NCBI RefSeq assembly: GCF_016924655.1
Contig: NZ_JAFFJU010000003.1
Span: forward strand, 124,001 to 188,000
DNA: 64,000 bases
DNA from: Sphingomonas arenae
Lineage (GTDB): Bacteria > Pseudomonadota > Alphaproteobacteria > Sphingomonadales > Sphingomonadaceae
Direction of reading: 5' to 3'
The first letter of the stretch is position 1; each line of letters opens with the position of its first letter. Positions 7,674 to 17,942 of the stretch are shown piece after piece. Below the pieces are notes generated by a model. The model worked only from the letters and a program-made list of their open reading frames with translations, was not told the DNA's origin and ran no database searches. The position numbers and the translations under genes are program-made.

Positions 7674-8507
7674 ATGGCCAGAACACCAGAACCGCCGGTT
7701 GAAACCGTTGCGGTCGAATATGAAGAGATCCTCATCATCCCCGGTGAGGCTACCGAGATCGAGGGCAGCGACACCGGCTCTCGTGCCAAGCGCCGCAGGC
7801 CGTCGTCGGGGGTCGAGCGCGGTGGATCGAGCAACCGCGCACTGATCGGGCTTGGACTTGCGGCAGCGACCGCTGGTGCAGCCTTCTTCTTCGCGCGAAA
7901 GGCCGGAGAGAACCAGAACGGCCACTACACCGGCCCGCGGATATCCGATGCACCGGATCACGTCCTGCGCGGCAAGGCCAAGGAGCAGTCGGCCAACAAC
8001 CAGGACGGCAGGGCTCTTGTCGGGCGGACGGTGACGATCGGCAAGCCGCGCCAGGAACTCTATGCGGTGTGGCGGGAATTCACGCGCTTTCCCGAGTTCA
8101 TGGACAACGTGCGTCAGATAGAGAAGCTGGACGACACCCGTTCGCGTTGGACGATCGAGGCGCCGATGGGGGCGACCGTGCAGGTCGTCACCCGGATCGT
8201 CGAGGATGTGCCGGGCGAAACCATCGCCTGGGTCAGCGAACCGGAGAGCCAGATCGAGACGGATGGCCGGGTCGAGTTTGCCGACGCGCCCCCGGGACGC
8301 GGCACCTACGTCCGCTTGCTGCTCCGCTACAAGCCGCCGGCCGGCGCTCTTGGCCGGGCCGTGGCCAAGGTGATGCAGCGCGAGCCAAACGTGCAGGCCC
8401 GCCGCGACCTGCGCCGGTTCAAGCAGTTGATGGAAACGGGCGAGATCCCGGTCAACGCCTCTCCCTCGGGCCGCAAGTCCGAGAGCCCCACTGAAGCCCG
8501 GATCTAA
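7674..8507 (+). CDS. SRPBCC-family (cyclase/dehydrase-like) protein with N-terminal membrane segment
   Basis: The product has about 277 residues. An acidic and basic N-terminal stretch is followed by one hydrophobic segment ([19 protein letters not shown], about residues 62-80) and then a SRPBCC/START-like domain with the signature [20 protein letters not shown] and [13 protein letters not shown]. Proteins of this type bind hydrophobic ligands, but no specific function is known from the sequence. The ATG at 7674 has a GGAG Shine-Dalgarno about ten bases upstream and is preferred to an open upstream extension. It starts a plus-strand run with an alcohol dehydrogenase, an SDR and an AI-2E-type permease, a set that looks like general stress or envelope functions. 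Confidence 0.8.
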   Translation: MARTPEPPVETVAVEYEEILIIPGEATEIEGSDTGSRAKRRRPSSGVERGGSSNRALIGLGLAAATAGAAFFFARKAGENQNGHYTGPRISDAPDHVLRGKAKEQSANNQDGRALVGRTVTIGKPRQELYAVWREFTRFPEFMDNVRQIEKLDDTRSRWTIEAPMGATVQVVTRIVEDVPGETIAWVSEPESQIETDGRVEFADAPPGRGTYVRLLLRYKPPAGALGRAVAKVMQREPNVQARRDLRRFKQLMETGEIPVNASPSGRKSESPTEARI

Positions 8508-8518
8508 GGAGTTCTTTC

Positions 8519-9739
8519 ATGCGTGCACTTACCTGGCACGGCCGCCACGATGTTCGCGTCGAGACCGTTCCCGATCCGGAGATCGTCAATCCGCGCGACT
8601 GCATCCTGAAGATCACGTCCACCGCCATCTGCGGATCGGACCTGCACCTGTACGATGGGTACATCCCGACCCTGCGGGCCGGCGACGTGCTCGGCCACGA
8701 GTTCATGGGCGAGGTCGTCGAGGTCGGCTCCAAATCCACGCTCAAAAAGGGCCAGCGGGTGGTGGTGCCTTTCACGATCAGCTGTGGTGATTGCTTCTTC
8801 TGCAAGAAGCAGCAGTTCAGCGCCTGCGACAACTCTAACCCGGCGGAGACCTCGGACGCTTCCGAGACGCTGATGGGTCACGCAATGGGGGCGGCCTTTG
8901 GCTATGCGCACCTGACCGGTGGCTATGCGGGTGGTCAGGCCGAGTACGTCCGAGTGCCGTTCAGCGACGTGGGTCCGATCGTGATACCCGACCAGCTCGA
9001 AGACGAAAAGGTCCTGTTCCTGTCCGATATCCTGCCGACGGGTTGGATGGCGGCGGAGAATGCCGACATCGAACCGGGGGACACGGTTGCGGTTTGGGGC
9101 TGCGGTCCGGTGGGCCTGTTCGCCATCCAGAGCGCCTTCATCATGGGGGCGCACCGGGTCATCGCGATCGATCACTATCCGCGTCGGCTTCAGCTCGCCA
9201 AGCAGATGGGCGCCGACGTTCTCGACTATCGTGAGGTCGAGGTGCTTGAGGCCCTTAAGGAAATGACCGGCGGCATCGGTCCGGATGCGGTCATCGACTG
9301 TGTCGGGATGGAGAGCCACGGGATGGCGATCGACAACATCGTCGATACGGTGAAGGCCCACACCTTCTTGGCGACCGAGCGGCCCCACGCGCTGCGGCAG
9401 GCGATCATCGCGTGCCGCAAGGGTGGGCGTGTGTCGATCCCGGGCGTCTATGGCGGTTTCGCCGACAAGTTCCCGCTCGGCCAGGTTATGGAGAAGGGCC
9501 TGACGATCAAGACCGGCCAGACCCATATGCAGCGCTACCTCAAGCCGCTGCTGGAGCTAATCCGGGAGGACAAGGTGGATACGACCTTCCTGATCTCGCA
9601 TCGAGAACCGCTGGAAAAGGCGGCAGAAATGTACCGCCACTGGCACGATGAGCAGGACACCTACACCAAGATCGTCCTGAAGCCGGAGATGGCCAAGCCG
9701 CGGACCGAGGCGCGGCAGCCCGAACTCGCGACGGCCTGA
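8519..9739 (+). CDS. Zinc-dependent alcohol dehydrogenase family protein
   Basis: This 406-residue medium-chain dehydrogenase resembles the glutathione-independent formaldehyde dehydrogenase branch. It shows catalytic zinc ligands in [13 protein letters not shown] (Cys) and [12 protein letters not shown] (His-Glu), a structural zinc site [15 protein letters not shown] with four cysteines, and a Rossmann NAD site [15 protein letters not shown] around residue 195. The start ATG at 8519 follows a GGAGTT ribosome binding site and lies 12 bases after the upstream SRPBCC gene. The substrate is not determined; an aldehyde or alcohol detoxification role is likely. Confidence 0.9.
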   Translation: MRALTWHGRHDVRVETVPDPEIVNPRDCILKITSTAICGSDLHLYDGYIPTLRAGDVLGHEFMGEVVEVGSKSTLKKGQRVVVPFTISCGDCFFCKKQQFSACDNSNPAETSDASETLMGHAMGAAFGYAHLTGGYAGGQAEYVRVPFSDVGPIVIPDQLEDEKVLFLSDILPTGWMAAENADIEPGDTVAVWGCGPVGLFAIQSAFIMGAHRVIAIDHYPRRLQLAKQMGADVLDYREVEVLEALKEMTGGIGPDAVIDCVGMESHGMAIDNIVDTVKAHTFLATERPHALRQAIIACRKGGRVSIPGVYGGFADKFPLGQVMEKGLTIKTGQTHMQRYLKPLLELIREDKVDTTFLISHREPLEKAAEMYRHWHDEQDTYTKIVLKPEMAKPRTEARQPELATA

Positions 9740-9753
9740 AGGAGACGGCAACC

Positions 9754-10527
9754 ATGGCAAACAAGCTTGCTATCGTGACCGGTGCCTCGACCGGGATCGG
9801 ACTGGAACTCGCCAAGCTCGCCGCGCAGGAGGGCTATGACTTGCTGGTGGCTGCCGACACGCCGTTCGTCGACGCCAGGCCGGCGCTCGAGGGTTTGGGT
9901 GTGACGGTCGAGACGATCGAGGCTGACCTCGCCACCGAGCAGGGCGTCCGACAGCTGCTCGATAGGCTGGGTGAGCGACCGGTCGATGTGCTGGTGGCGA
10001 ATGCCGGCCATGGGCTCGGCGGGGCGTTCCTCGATCAGCAGCCGCAGGAGTGGCAGCACGTCATCAACACGAACGTGACGGGAACCTTGCTGCTGATCCA
10101 GCCAATTGCTCAGCGGATGGCCGCGCGTGGCGAGGGCAAGATCCTCGTCACGGGCTCCATCGCGGGCCACCTCGCTGGCTCGTTCCAAGCCGTCTACAAC
10201 GGCACCAAGGCGTTCGTGGACAGCTTCTCCGCAGCCCTCAACAACGAGCTGAAGGGCACCGGTATCACCGTAACCTGCCTCAAGCCGGGTGCCACGGAGA
10301 CGGAGTTCTTCGAGCGCGCGCACATGGAGGACACGAAAGTCGGTCAGGCCAAGAAGGACGACCCGGCCGACGTGGCCAAGACCGGTTGGGAAGCCATGAA
10401 GGACGGCAAGGAATCGGTCGTCTACGGCCTCAAGAACAAGGCACAGGTGTGGGCGTCCGGCGTGCTACCCGAATCCGCGACGGCCGTCCTGCATCGCCAG
10501 CAGGCGGAGCCCGGTAGCGGCAAGTAA
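9754..10527 (+). CDS. SDR-family NAD(P)-dependent oxidoreductase
   Basis: This 257-residue classical short-chain dehydrogenase has the cofactor motif TGASTGIG near the N-terminus, the NAG motif (VLVANAGHG), and the catalytic Ser-Tyr-Lys set in VTGSIAGHL and YNGTKAF. The C-terminal part extends beyond the core with KNKAQVWASGVLP. The gene follows the alcohol dehydrogenase with a GGAGA ribosome binding site and is probably in the same transcript. The substrate cannot be told from the sequence. Confidence 0.9.
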   Translation: MANKLAIVTGASTGIGLELAKLAAQEGYDLLVAADTPFVDARPALEGLGVTVETIEADLATEQGVRQLLDRLGERPVDVLVANAGHGLGGAFLDQQPQEWQHVINTNVTGTLLLIQPIAQRMAARGEGKILVTGSIAGHLAGSFQAVYNGTKAFVDSFSAALNNELKGTGITVTCLKPGATETEFFERAHMEDTKVGQAKKDDPADVAKTGWEAMKDGKESVVYGLKNKAQVWASGVLPESATAVLHRQQAEPGSGK

Positions 10528-10575
10528 GTCGTTCCCGCGGCGGAACAGGCCGGACCGCCGCGTGTTCGCCATCGC

Positions 10576-11619
10576 ATGGAAACTCGCACCGGGCTGAGCG
10601 ACGCCCAATTCGTCCGCCGCGTCCTGATCGTCATTGCGCTGATTGCGTTGGCCCTGCTTGCCTGGTCGCTGCGCAACGTCTTGCTGATGGTGTTCGGCGC
10701 GGTTGTCGTCGCAACCCTGTTCCGCGCTCTGGCTGGGCAATATGAACGGCTTCGCTTGCCTTATGGGCTGGCGTTAGCGCTTGCCGTTGTGACGGTGTTC
10801 GCGATCCTGGCAATCACTGCGGTGCTGTTCGGACAGCAACTGGTCCAGCAAACCGAGGCGCTCACCAAGGCCGTGCCGCAGGCGTGGGAGTCGCTCCGGG
10901 GCCGGTTGGAAGGGTTCGGCCTGGGCGGGCAGCTTGATCAGCTGAGTGGCGCCGGGCAGACCAGCGGCTTCGCCTCCAGCGCCGGCCGCTTCGCCATGTC
11001 GCTCGGCGGGGGACTGGCAGACGCCCTCCTGATCGTCGTCGGCGGCATCTTCATCGCGGCGAGCCCACGTTTCTATCAGGCCGGCATGGTTAAGCTGGTG
11101 CCTGAGAACAAGCGCTCGCTGGTGGGCAGCGCGCTTGGCGACAGCGGCAAGGCGCTCAAGCTGTGGCTCAAGGCGCAGTTGCTCACCATGGCCGGGGTCG
11201 GCCTGGTCACCGGCTTCGGGCTGTGGCTGATCGGCATGCCATCGGCGCTGGCGCTGGGCCTGCTCGCGGCATTGCTGGAGTTCATCCCGTTCGTCGGACC
11301 CATTCTGGCAGCACTTCCGGCCGTGCTGATCGCCTTGGCAGTCGACCCGACGATGGCTCTGTGGGTGGTCGGGGTGTATCTGGTGGTCCAGCAGATCGAG
11401 GGCAATCTGCTGCAGCCGCTGCTGCAGCAATGGGCCGTCGACCTGCCGGGTGCCGTGTTGCTGTTCTCCCTGCTGGCTTGCGGAACGCTGTTCGGTCCGC
11501 TCGGCGTGATCTTCGCCGCGCCGCTGACGGTCGTCGTCTACGTCCTGATCAAGCGGCTCTATGTGAAGGAGACGCTGAATACGGCGACGCCGATCCCGGG
11601 CGAGGATGCAGGAAAATAG
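10576..11619 (+). CDS. AI-2E family (PerM-like) transporter
   Basis: The 347-residue membrane protein belongs to the AI-2E/PerM transporter family. It has two N-terminal helices (about residues 18-75), a soluble segment with a central amphipathic part, and a C-terminal helix cluster including the family signature AALLEFIPFVGPILAALPAV and later GALLLFGPLGVIFAAPLTVV-like sequence. Members have been linked to AI-2 export or Na+/H+ exchange, but the substrate here is unknown. It lies 48 bases after the SDR gene on the same strand and converges with the ribosome-factor gene on the minus strand. Confidence 0.88.
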   Translation: METRTGLSDAQFVRRVLIVIALIALALLAWSLRNVLLMVFGAVVVATLFRALAGQYERLRLPYGLALALAVVTVFAILAITAVLFGQQLVQQTEALTKAVPQAWESLRGRLEGFGLGGQLDQLSGAGQTSGFASSAGRFAMSLGGGLADALLIVVGGIFIAASPRFYQAGMVKLVPENKRSLVGSALGDSGKALKLWLKAQLLTMAGVGLVTGFGLWLIGMPSALALGLLAALLEFIPFVGPILAALPAVLIALAVDPTMALWVVGVYLVVQQIEGNLLQPLLQQWAVDLPGAVLLFSLLACGTLFGPLGVIFAAPLTVVVYVLIKRLYVKETLNTATPIPGEDAGK

Positions 11620-11631
11620 CAGCTTGCGGGC

Positions 11632-11958
11632 TTAGTGCCCTCCGGCGCGCGCCGCCCTCTTGCCGACAGCCTTGTCGAAGGCATGCAGCACCTTGTCGCT
11701 CGCGGAGCGGACGACGGCTTCCACCCCGACCCCTTCGGCGGCGGCCGCGACGGCCCCCATGCCCTCCGGACGGACCTCGATGGAGCAGCGAAATTCCGGG
11801 TTGTCGGTCCGGCTTTCTTTGACATGCCCGAGGTGCACCTCGACCCGAGTGACCTGCTGGAGGATGCGGTCGAGCCGACCGCGAACGATCTCCTCGAGTT
11901 GGTCTGGATCGGCTTCGTTGCCCTGGATCTGATTGTCTCGATTGAACTGGAACAGCAC
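11632..11958 (-). CDS. HPF/RaiA-like ribosome-associated protein
   Basis: The 108-residue protein is of the length and layout of the short ribosome hibernation factors, with an N-terminal beta strand (MLFQFNRDNQIQG), a helix LEEIVRGRLDRILQQ, the strand VTRVEVHLGHVKE and another FRCSIEVRPEG. These make up the S30AE fold, which binds the small ribosomal subunit in stationary phase. It is divergent, so a stress variant rather than the main HPF is likely. It converges with the AI-2E gene and is divergent from the helicase gene, with only about 56 bases between starts. Confidence 0.72.
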   Translation of the reverse strand: MLFQFNRDNQIQGNEADPDQLEEIVRGRLDRILQQVTRVEVHLGHVKESRTDNPEFRCSIEVRPEGMGAVAAAAEGVGVEAVVRSASDKVLHAFDKAVGKRAARAGGH

Positions 11959-12014
11959 GCTTTGCCTCCCGAGCAGATGGTGGTTGCCTGACCGAACGAC
12001 CGACGCCTCCGCCG

Positions 12015-15000
12015 GTGCCGGAAAAAGCGAGCCGGAGGCAAAAACCTGACCCCGGAACGGCGCCCGTTCTGACCCGTTCGGCCCCGCACCAGCGGAGGGT
12101 GATTTTGGCGACTTTGACGGCGGAACAATCGGCGAAGGATAAGGCCCATGCAGCCGAGAAGCTGCCGGTGGGCGAGGCGGCGGCGGTGTTGCTCGACCAG
12201 CTTCAAACTGGCGATGTCATTTTCCTGACGTCGGACGAACCGCGCGCGCTGGAGATTGTCCATGCGCTGGAAGGTGGCGCACCCGAGGCGCTGGTGCTGT
12301 TCTGTCCGGGAAGCGACGCGCTACCCGGGGAGTCGGCGCCACCATCGCCGTCGAACGTGGGCCTTCGAGCAACGGCGCTGCGGAAGCTGCGGGCGGCGCT
12401 CTCGAGCTCGGAGCGGCCCCATATTGCTTTCGTGAGCACTGGAGAGGCTGCGGCTCGGCTCTATCCTCTGCCCGACCGCTTCGACAGCGCTCCGCCGGTC
12501 GTGACGGTGGGGCAAGTGCTGGACTTGGAGTCGTTTGCAACCAAGCTGGACGGCATCGGCTATATCACGGACGACCGGGTCGACGAGCCCGGCGAAGTCG
12601 TGCTGCGCGGTCAGGTGATCGACGTCTATCCGGCGGATGCCGGAGAGCCCTACCGGATCGAGGCGCAGGAAGGGCGGGTGGTCTCCATCCGGCCTTATGA
12701 TGCCGCGACCCAGCTGACGACCGGCGAGTGCGAAAGCCTGGAGCTTGGGCGCGTCAGTGAGCCGGAGCTCGGCGAGGGAGTGACGCTGGTCGACTATCTG
12801 CCCGATGCGCCGGTGGCGCTAGATCAAGGTGCGGAGAAGCGCCGCTCCCGCTTCCTGGCTCTGGCTCGCGATGCCGCCAGGCGTCGGCCGCAGCGGGCAC
12901 TGCGGGACGTCTGCTCCGATGAGCGTTGGACCGAGGCGCTCAGACGGCACAAGGCGCTCGATCTCGGCGGAGCGTTCGGTGAGCCGCCGCCGCGGTTCGT
13001 AGAGATGCGGGCGCCGGTGCGGGCGTTCGCGAAAGTGGCGCAGGAAACGCTGGCAACCGGTGAGCGGCTCCTCCTGCTCGGTACGCCGCGGGACCTGCGT
13101 TTTCTTGCGAGGCGGGTGCCCAAGGGCCTTAAGGCGGAGCCGCGCGCGGTGGACAGCTGGGCCCAGGCGCGCGGGGCGGAGCCTGGATCGCTGTTGATGC
13201 TCGCCATGCCGGTACCCCGCGGCTTCCGGCTGCCGGGCCTGCTGGCGATCGCCGCGGCGGACTTGCTCGGAAGTCGGGCGCAGCGGGACACGGACCAGCC
13301 AGGCGCCGCGGATGCGCAGGTCTTCGACTTCGGCGAGGTGCGGATCGGCGACGTGGTGGTGCACGAGGACCACGGCATTGCGGTGGTGGTCGGGCTGCAG
13401 GAGCTGCCTGAGGACGCTGGGGACGCGATCGTGCTGCGGTTTGCAGGCGACAACCGGCGGCTGGTGCCGGTGGCGGAGGCGAGCCGGTTGTGGCGGTATG
13501 GCGCGGACGAGGATGCGGTCACGCTCGACAGACTGGATGGCTCCACCTGGGAGAAGCGCCGGGGCGAGATTGCTGCCGCCGTGGCGCAGACGGCGCGCGG
13601 GCTGGTGGAGCTAGCCGCCGAGCGCATGAAGCGGACGGCGCCGGTGCTGGAGCCGGAGCCCGCCGCCTATGAACGGTTCGCGGCTGGCTTTGCGTTCACG
13701 GAGACGACCGACCAGCTGCGGGCCATCGAGGGGGTGCGCGCGGACCTGGCCTCGGGCAAGCCGATGGACCGGCTGGTGATCGGCGATGTGGGCTACGGCA
13801 AGACCGAAGTCGCTCTACGGGCTGCGGCGATGGCGGCGCTGGCAGGCAAGCAGGTCGCGCTCGCGGCGCCCACAACCGTGCTCGCGCGGCAGCATCTGGA
13901 GACCTTTCGCGAACGCTTCGAGGGCACGGGCGTGGAGGTCGCCGGCCTGTCACGGCTGTCGAGCGCGGCAGAGAAGAAAAGGGTTGTTGCGGGCCTGAAG
14001 GACGGGTCGATTCGGGTGGTCGTCGGCACGGGCGCGGTCGCAGGAAAGGCGGTCGAGTACCAGGATCTGGGTCTCGTCATCATCGACGAGGAACAGAGGT
14101 TCGGCGCGGCGGACAAGGCCAGGCTGCGTGAGCTGGGTGCAGGGCATGTGCTGACGCTCAGCGCCACGCCGATCCCGCGGACGCTGCAGAACGCGCTCAT
14201 CGGCCTGCAGCAGATGTCGATCATCGCCACGCCGCCGGCCAAGCGGCAGCCGATCCGGACGACCGTCGGCAGCTTCGACGAGCAGACGGTGCGGACGGCA
14301 CTGTTGCGGGAGCGGAGCCGGGGCGGGCAAAGCTTCGTGGTGGTGCCGAGGATCGAGGATATCGCGCCGATGGCGGAGCGGCTGGCGAAGCTCGCGCCGG
14401 AACTCGAGCTGCTGCAGGCGCACGGCAAGATGCCTGCGGCGGAGATCGACGAGGCGATGGTGCGCTTCGCGGGCGGAGACGGCGACGTGCTGCTCGCCAC
14501 CAACATCATCGAGGCTGGCCTGGACGTGCCGCGCGCCAACACGATGATCGTGTGGAAGGCGGACCGGTTCGGCCTGTCCCAGCTGCACCAGCTGCGCGGG
14601 CGAGTCGGGCGGGGTGCTCGGCGAGGGCAGATCCTCCTGCTGACCGATCCGGAGGCGGAGATCGCAGCGCGGACGCTCGCACGGCTAAACACGCTGGCGG
14701 CGTTCGACCGGCTGGGCGCAGGTTTTGCGATCAGCGCTCGCGATCTGGACATGCGCGGGGCTGGCGACCTACTCAGCGACGAGCAGTCGGGGCATATGAA
14801 GCTGATCGGCGTGGATCTGTACCAGCACCTGCTGGAGGCGGCGATCCGGGAGGCGCGGGGCGAGACGGTCGACGAATGGACGCCGGTGCTTAACCTCGGC
14901 GTGGGCGGGCGGCTGACGCCCGAGTGGATCCCGGAAGAGGAGACCCGGGTCGGGCTCTACATCCGGCTCGCGCGGATTACGGACGTGGGCGGGTTGGAGG

Positions 15001-15275
15001 CCTTCGACGACGAGCTTGCGGACCGCTTCGGCGAGCTGCCGGAAGAGGTGCAGCGTTTGCTCGCCCTCGCGCGGGTGCGGGTGCTGGCGCGGGCGGCGGA
15101 GATCGAGAAGATCGACGCGGGGCCGGCGGCGATCGCCTTCACCCCGCGTGGCGAGTTGGCGGCTACAGCCGGGCTGGAGGAGAAGAACGGCCGCCTCATT
15201 CTCAAGGAAGCGATCGAGGCTCCGCTCGAGCGGGTGGCGCGGGTCGAAGCCGTGCTCTCCGACCTCGCGCCCTAA
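12015..15275 (+). CDS. Mfd-like transcription-repair coupling helicase (probable paralogue)
   Basis: The product, up to 1086 residues, has the Mfd architecture: an N-terminal UvrB-like region (to about 310), an RNA-polymerase-interaction, CarD-like domain (FDFGEVRIGDVVVHEDHGIA, about 440), and a RecG/Mfd SF2 helicase core. The core shows Walker A GDVGYGKT (about 590), a DEEQ box (about 691), SATPIPRTL and QLRGRVGR, followed by a TRCF C-terminal domain. Mfd displaces stalled RNA polymerase and recruits UvrA. Differences from standard Mfd (DEEQ for DEEH, GYGKT for GFGKT, a shorter N-terminus) suggest a second, divergent copy. The GTG start at 12015 has no clear ribosome binding site; TTG at 12105 with GGAGGG at 12094-12099 is an alternative. 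Confidence 0.82.
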   Translation: MPEKASRRQKPDPGTAPVLTRSAPHQRRVILATLTAEQSAKDKAHAAEKLPVGEAAAVLLDQLQTGDVIFLTSDEPRALEIVHALEGGAPEALVLFCPGSDALPGESAPPSPSNVGLRATALRKLRAALSSSERPHIAFVSTGEAAARLYPLPDRFDSAPPVVTVGQVLDLESFATKLDGIGYITDDRVDEPGEVVLRGQVIDVYPADAGEPYRIEAQEGRVVSIRPYDAATQLTTGECESLELGRVSEPELGEGVTLVDYLPDAPVALDQGAEKRRSRFLALARDAARRRPQRALRDVCSDERWTEALRRHKALDLGGAFGEPPPRFVEMRAPVRAFAKVAQETLATGERLLLLGTPRDLRFLARRVPKGLKAEPRAVDSWAQARGAEPGSLLMLAMPVPRGFRLPGLLAIAAADLLGSRAQRDTDQPGAADAQVFDFGEVRIGDVVVHEDHGIAVVVGLQELPEDAGDAIVLRFAGDNRRLVPVAEASRLWRYGADEDAVTLDRLDGSTWEKRRGEIAAAVAQTARGLVELAAERMKRTAPVLEPEPAAYERFAAGFAFTETTDQLRAIEGVRADLASGKPMDRLVIGDVGYGKTEVALRAAAMAALAGKQVALAAPTTVLARQHLETFRERFEGTGVEVAGLSRLSSAAEKKRVVAGLKDGSIRVVVGTGAVAGKAVEYQDLGLVIIDEEQRFGAADKARLRELGAGHVLTLSATPIPRTLQNALIGLQQMSIIATPPAKRQPIRTTVGSFDEQTVRTALLRERSRGGQSFVVVPRIEDIAPMAERLAKLAPELELLQAHGKMPAAEIDEAMVRFAGGDGDVLLATNIIEAGLDVPRANTMIVWKADRFGLSQLHQLRGRVGRGARRGQILLLTDPEAEIAARTLARLNTLAAFDRLGAGFAISARDLDMRGAGDLLSDEQSGHMKLIGVDLYQHLLEAAIREARGETVDEWTPVLNLGVGGRLTPEWIPEEETRVGLYIRLARITDVGGLEAFDDELADRFGELPEEVQRLLALARVRVLARAAEIEKIDAGPAAIAFTPRGELAATAGLEEKNGRLILKEAIEAPLERVARVEAVLSDLAP

Positions 15276-15279
15276 GCTC

Positions 15280-17817
15280 CTAGAAGTTCACCCGCGCACG
15301 AGCGTAGACGAAGCGGCCGTTGATCCCAATGGGCGAGAGGATGTCGTAGGCGAGGTTGCCCGCGCCGTTGATGTCCGGGATCGACTGGTCCGGGTAGTTG
15401 TCGAACAGGTTGTTCGCGCCGATCGCCAGCGTGGTCTCGCCGAACAGCTTGTAGCTGACCTCCGCGTCGACCGACCATTGCGCCGGGATCTTCTGGCTTG
15501 GTGTGAAGCCGCCGCCGAAGTCGAACACGCGGGTGACCGAGCCGAAGCGGGTGGCGCGGAGCAGGCCGCCGAAGCGGTTTAGCTCGTAGTCGGCGCCGAG
15601 GATCAGCTTTGTCCGCGGCACGGCGGTAGTGAGGGTGTTGGTCTCCTCAAGGCCGATCAGGCCGCCCGAGATACCGTTGGCAGCGAGTTCGGGCGGGGGC
15701 GCGTCGACGCTGCGGATGCTGTTCTTGGCGTAGCTGTAGCCGAGGTTGACGCCGAGCGACCCACCCGCGAAGCCGGTGCGATAATCGGCCACCGCCTCGA
15801 TACCGCGTGTCTTCAGGTCGACGGCATTGGTGAAGAAGTTGATGGCGTCGTACGTGCCGAGGCCCAGCGCGGTCCGCTGGGCCGGCGTGAGGCCAGTCAG
15901 GTCGAAGCGCTCGGACAGAGTGATGCGGTTGTCGACCAGGATGCGGAAGGCATCCACGGACAGGCGCAGCCCCCGGAGCGGCGACGCGGTGAGGCCGACG
16001 GAAAGGTTGAAGCTCTTTTCCGGATCGAGATCGCTGGCGCCGAGCGCGCGGGCGGCCGGGCTGTCCACCGGCAGGGTGCCGACCCGCCGCAGCACGCCGC
16101 CTTCGCCGAAGGTTAGCACGGTGGTGGAAATGCCGCGCTGGCCGAGCGACGGCGCCTTGAAGCTGTTCGACACGGAGCCGCGCAGCGCGATGTCGGGCGC
16201 GAACTCCCAGCGAAACGCCGCCTTGCCGGCAAGGCTGGTGCCCGCGTCGGAGTAGCGCTCCACCCGGCCAGCGACGACGCCGAACAGGGTGGGGGCGAGG
16301 TTCGCGGATAGCTCCGCATAAGCCGCGAGCACCGTCCGGTTGATGTCACGGGAGTCCTCCGGCGTCAGGCCCTGCGCGCCCTGCGAGCCGGGCTGCAGAC
16401 CGAGCGTCGCCGGATCGGCGAGGGGACCGACCGCGTAGGAAGCCGGGTCGCCTGGCGTGGACTTCCAGCTCTCGCGCCGGAACTCGGCGCCGATCGCCAA
16501 GGTGGCAGGCTCGGCCAAGCCGAACGACAGCTCGCGGGTGGCGTCCAGGTTGGCGAGCAGCTGGTCGGAGCGGATCTTGGCAATCAGGAACTCGTTCGGG
16601 CTGGCGGCGCCTAGGGAATAGTTGATGCTCTCTTCCAGGCGGTAGTTGATCCAGTTGCGGCCATAGCTGAGGCTCCCGTCGAGCTTCCAGCCGCCAACGT
16701 CACCGCGCACGCCCCCGGATATCGACAGATCGCGATTGCGGACCACGCCTTCCGGACGGAAGCCGTCGAGGCCGTTCGGCAGGTTGGGCGGCAGGTAATC
16801 GTTGCCGTTGCCGTCCACGATCACTGGCCAGCGGAAGAAGTTGGACCCGCGTGCTTTGCGCGAGTGGAAGATGGCGGTTGCGTAGGCGGTGGCATCCCCT
16901 AGCGCCGCCTCGCTGTTCAGCCAAAGGTGCCCGCCACGAACCTTAGGGTCGCCGACCTTGAACAGCCGCTCGCCGAAGAAGCGGTCGTTGCGCGGGTCGG
17001 TGTAGCTGCCGCCGGTGAGGAACTGCCCGCCTTCGTCGAACCCGGCGCGATTGGTGCCCTCCTGCCAGATGTAGTCCCCGCCGACGGTCAGGAAGCCATC
17101 GGTCCCGAGCTTGGTGCCGAGCTTGGCATCCAGCACGGTCGTCCGGCCGTCGCGCAGGGTCTCGTCGATCGCGCCAGGCTCGGTGATGTTAAGGCCGTGG
17201 CTGATGCCCACGGAGCCGCCGCTGTCGAGGCGATCGAGAACGATATTGACCACGCCCGCAATCGCGTCGGAGCCGTATTGGGCGCCTGCGCCGTCGCGCA
17301 GCACCTCGACCCGCCGGATGGCGTTGACGGGGATGGTGTTGAGGTCGACGGGCGTCGTGCCGCGGCCGACCTTGGTCTCGAGGTTCGGGGTGGAGGTCGT
17401 GTGATAGCGGCGGCCGTTTACCAGGACGAGAGTCTGGTCTGGCGAGAGGCCACGCAACTGCGCCGCCCGGATGGCATCGCCGGAGCCGCTGTTCGACTGG
17501 CGCGGGAAGTTCAGGGAAGGCGTAATCAGCTGCAGCGCTTGGGCGACCTCGCCCGAGGTGCCAGCATCGCTGATCTGGTCACCGGTGAGCACATCGATCG
17601 GGACCGGGCTGTCGAGCACGGTTCGCGGCGCCCCGCGAGTACCCGTGACCACGATTGCGTCCTCCGGCGCCTGCTGAGTGTCCACTTGCGCGGCCTGAGC
17701 TGCGCTCGTCGGAGGCGTGACAGGGTCCGTTGCCTGCGCCAGCGCGGGCGATGAAAGACCTGCGGCGGCCACCATCATGGTGGTCTGCAGGAGGTGTGGC
17801 TTGTACCGTAAAATCAT
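15280..17817 (-). CDS. TonB-dependent outer-membrane receptor
   Basis: This receptor of about 845 residues has a signal peptide ending near ALAQA, a TonB-box-like segment DAIVVTGTRG, a plug domain with VLVNGRRYHTTSTPNLE and VEVLRDGAGAQYGSDAIAGV, and a long beta-barrel that ends in the aromatic residue typical of outer-membrane proteins (ARARVNF). The ATG at 17817 preceded by GGGGGC is preferred to a TTG four codons upstream. The ligand is unknown. It is divergent from an APC permease, which hints at uptake of an amino acid or peptide, but this is only context. Its stop lies four bases from the stop of the helicase gene. Confidence 0.92.
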   Translation of the reverse strand: MILRYKPHLLQTTMMVAAAGLSSPALAQATDPVTPPTSAAQAAQVDTQQAPEDAIVVTGTRGAPRTVLDSPVPIDVLTGDQISDAGTSGEVAQALQLITPSLNFPRQSNSGSGDAIRAAQLRGLSPDQTLVLVNGRRYHTTSTPNLETKVGRGTTPVDLNTIPVNAIRRVEVLRDGAGAQYGSDAIAGVVNIVLDRLDSGGSVGISHGLNITEPGAIDETLRDGRTTVLDAKLGTKLGTDGFLTVGGDYIWQEGTNRAGFDEGGQFLTGGSYTDPRNDRFFGERLFKVGDPKVRGGHLWLNSEAALGDATAYATAIFHSRKARGSNFFRWPVIVDGNGNDYLPPNLPNGLDGFRPEGVVRNRDLSISGGVRGDVGGWKLDGSLSYGRNWINYRLEESINYSLGAASPNEFLIAKIRSDQLLANLDATRELSFGLAEPATLAIGAEFRRESWKSTPGDPASYAVGPLADPATLGLQPGSQGAQGLTPEDSRDINRTVLAAYAELSANLAPTLFGVVAGRVERYSDAGTSLAGKAAFRWEFAPDIALRGSVSNSFKAPSLGQRGISTTVLTFGEGGVLRRVGTLPVDSPAARALGASDLDPEKSFNLSVGLTASPLRGLRLSVDAFRILVDNRITLSERFDLTGLTPAQRTALGLGTYDAINFFTNAVDLKTRGIEAVADYRTGFAGGSLGVNLGYSYAKNSIRSVDAPPPELAANGISGGLIGLEETNTLTTAVPRTKLILGADYELNRFGGLLRATRFGSVTRVFDFGGGFTPSQKIPAQWSVDAEVSYKLFGETTLAIGANNLFDNYPDQSIPDINGAGNLAYDILSPIGINGRFVYARARVNF

Positions 17818-17942
17818 CGTTGCCCCCAAGGCTCTATGTTGACTTGTCAGCTATTGTCTGGACCTTGGCGCTACAAGCACTTCGCCGCAGAAATCCGCCA
17901 TTGTTGCTTGGCAGTCACGTTCAGCAAGGACCTTCTCCCTTC

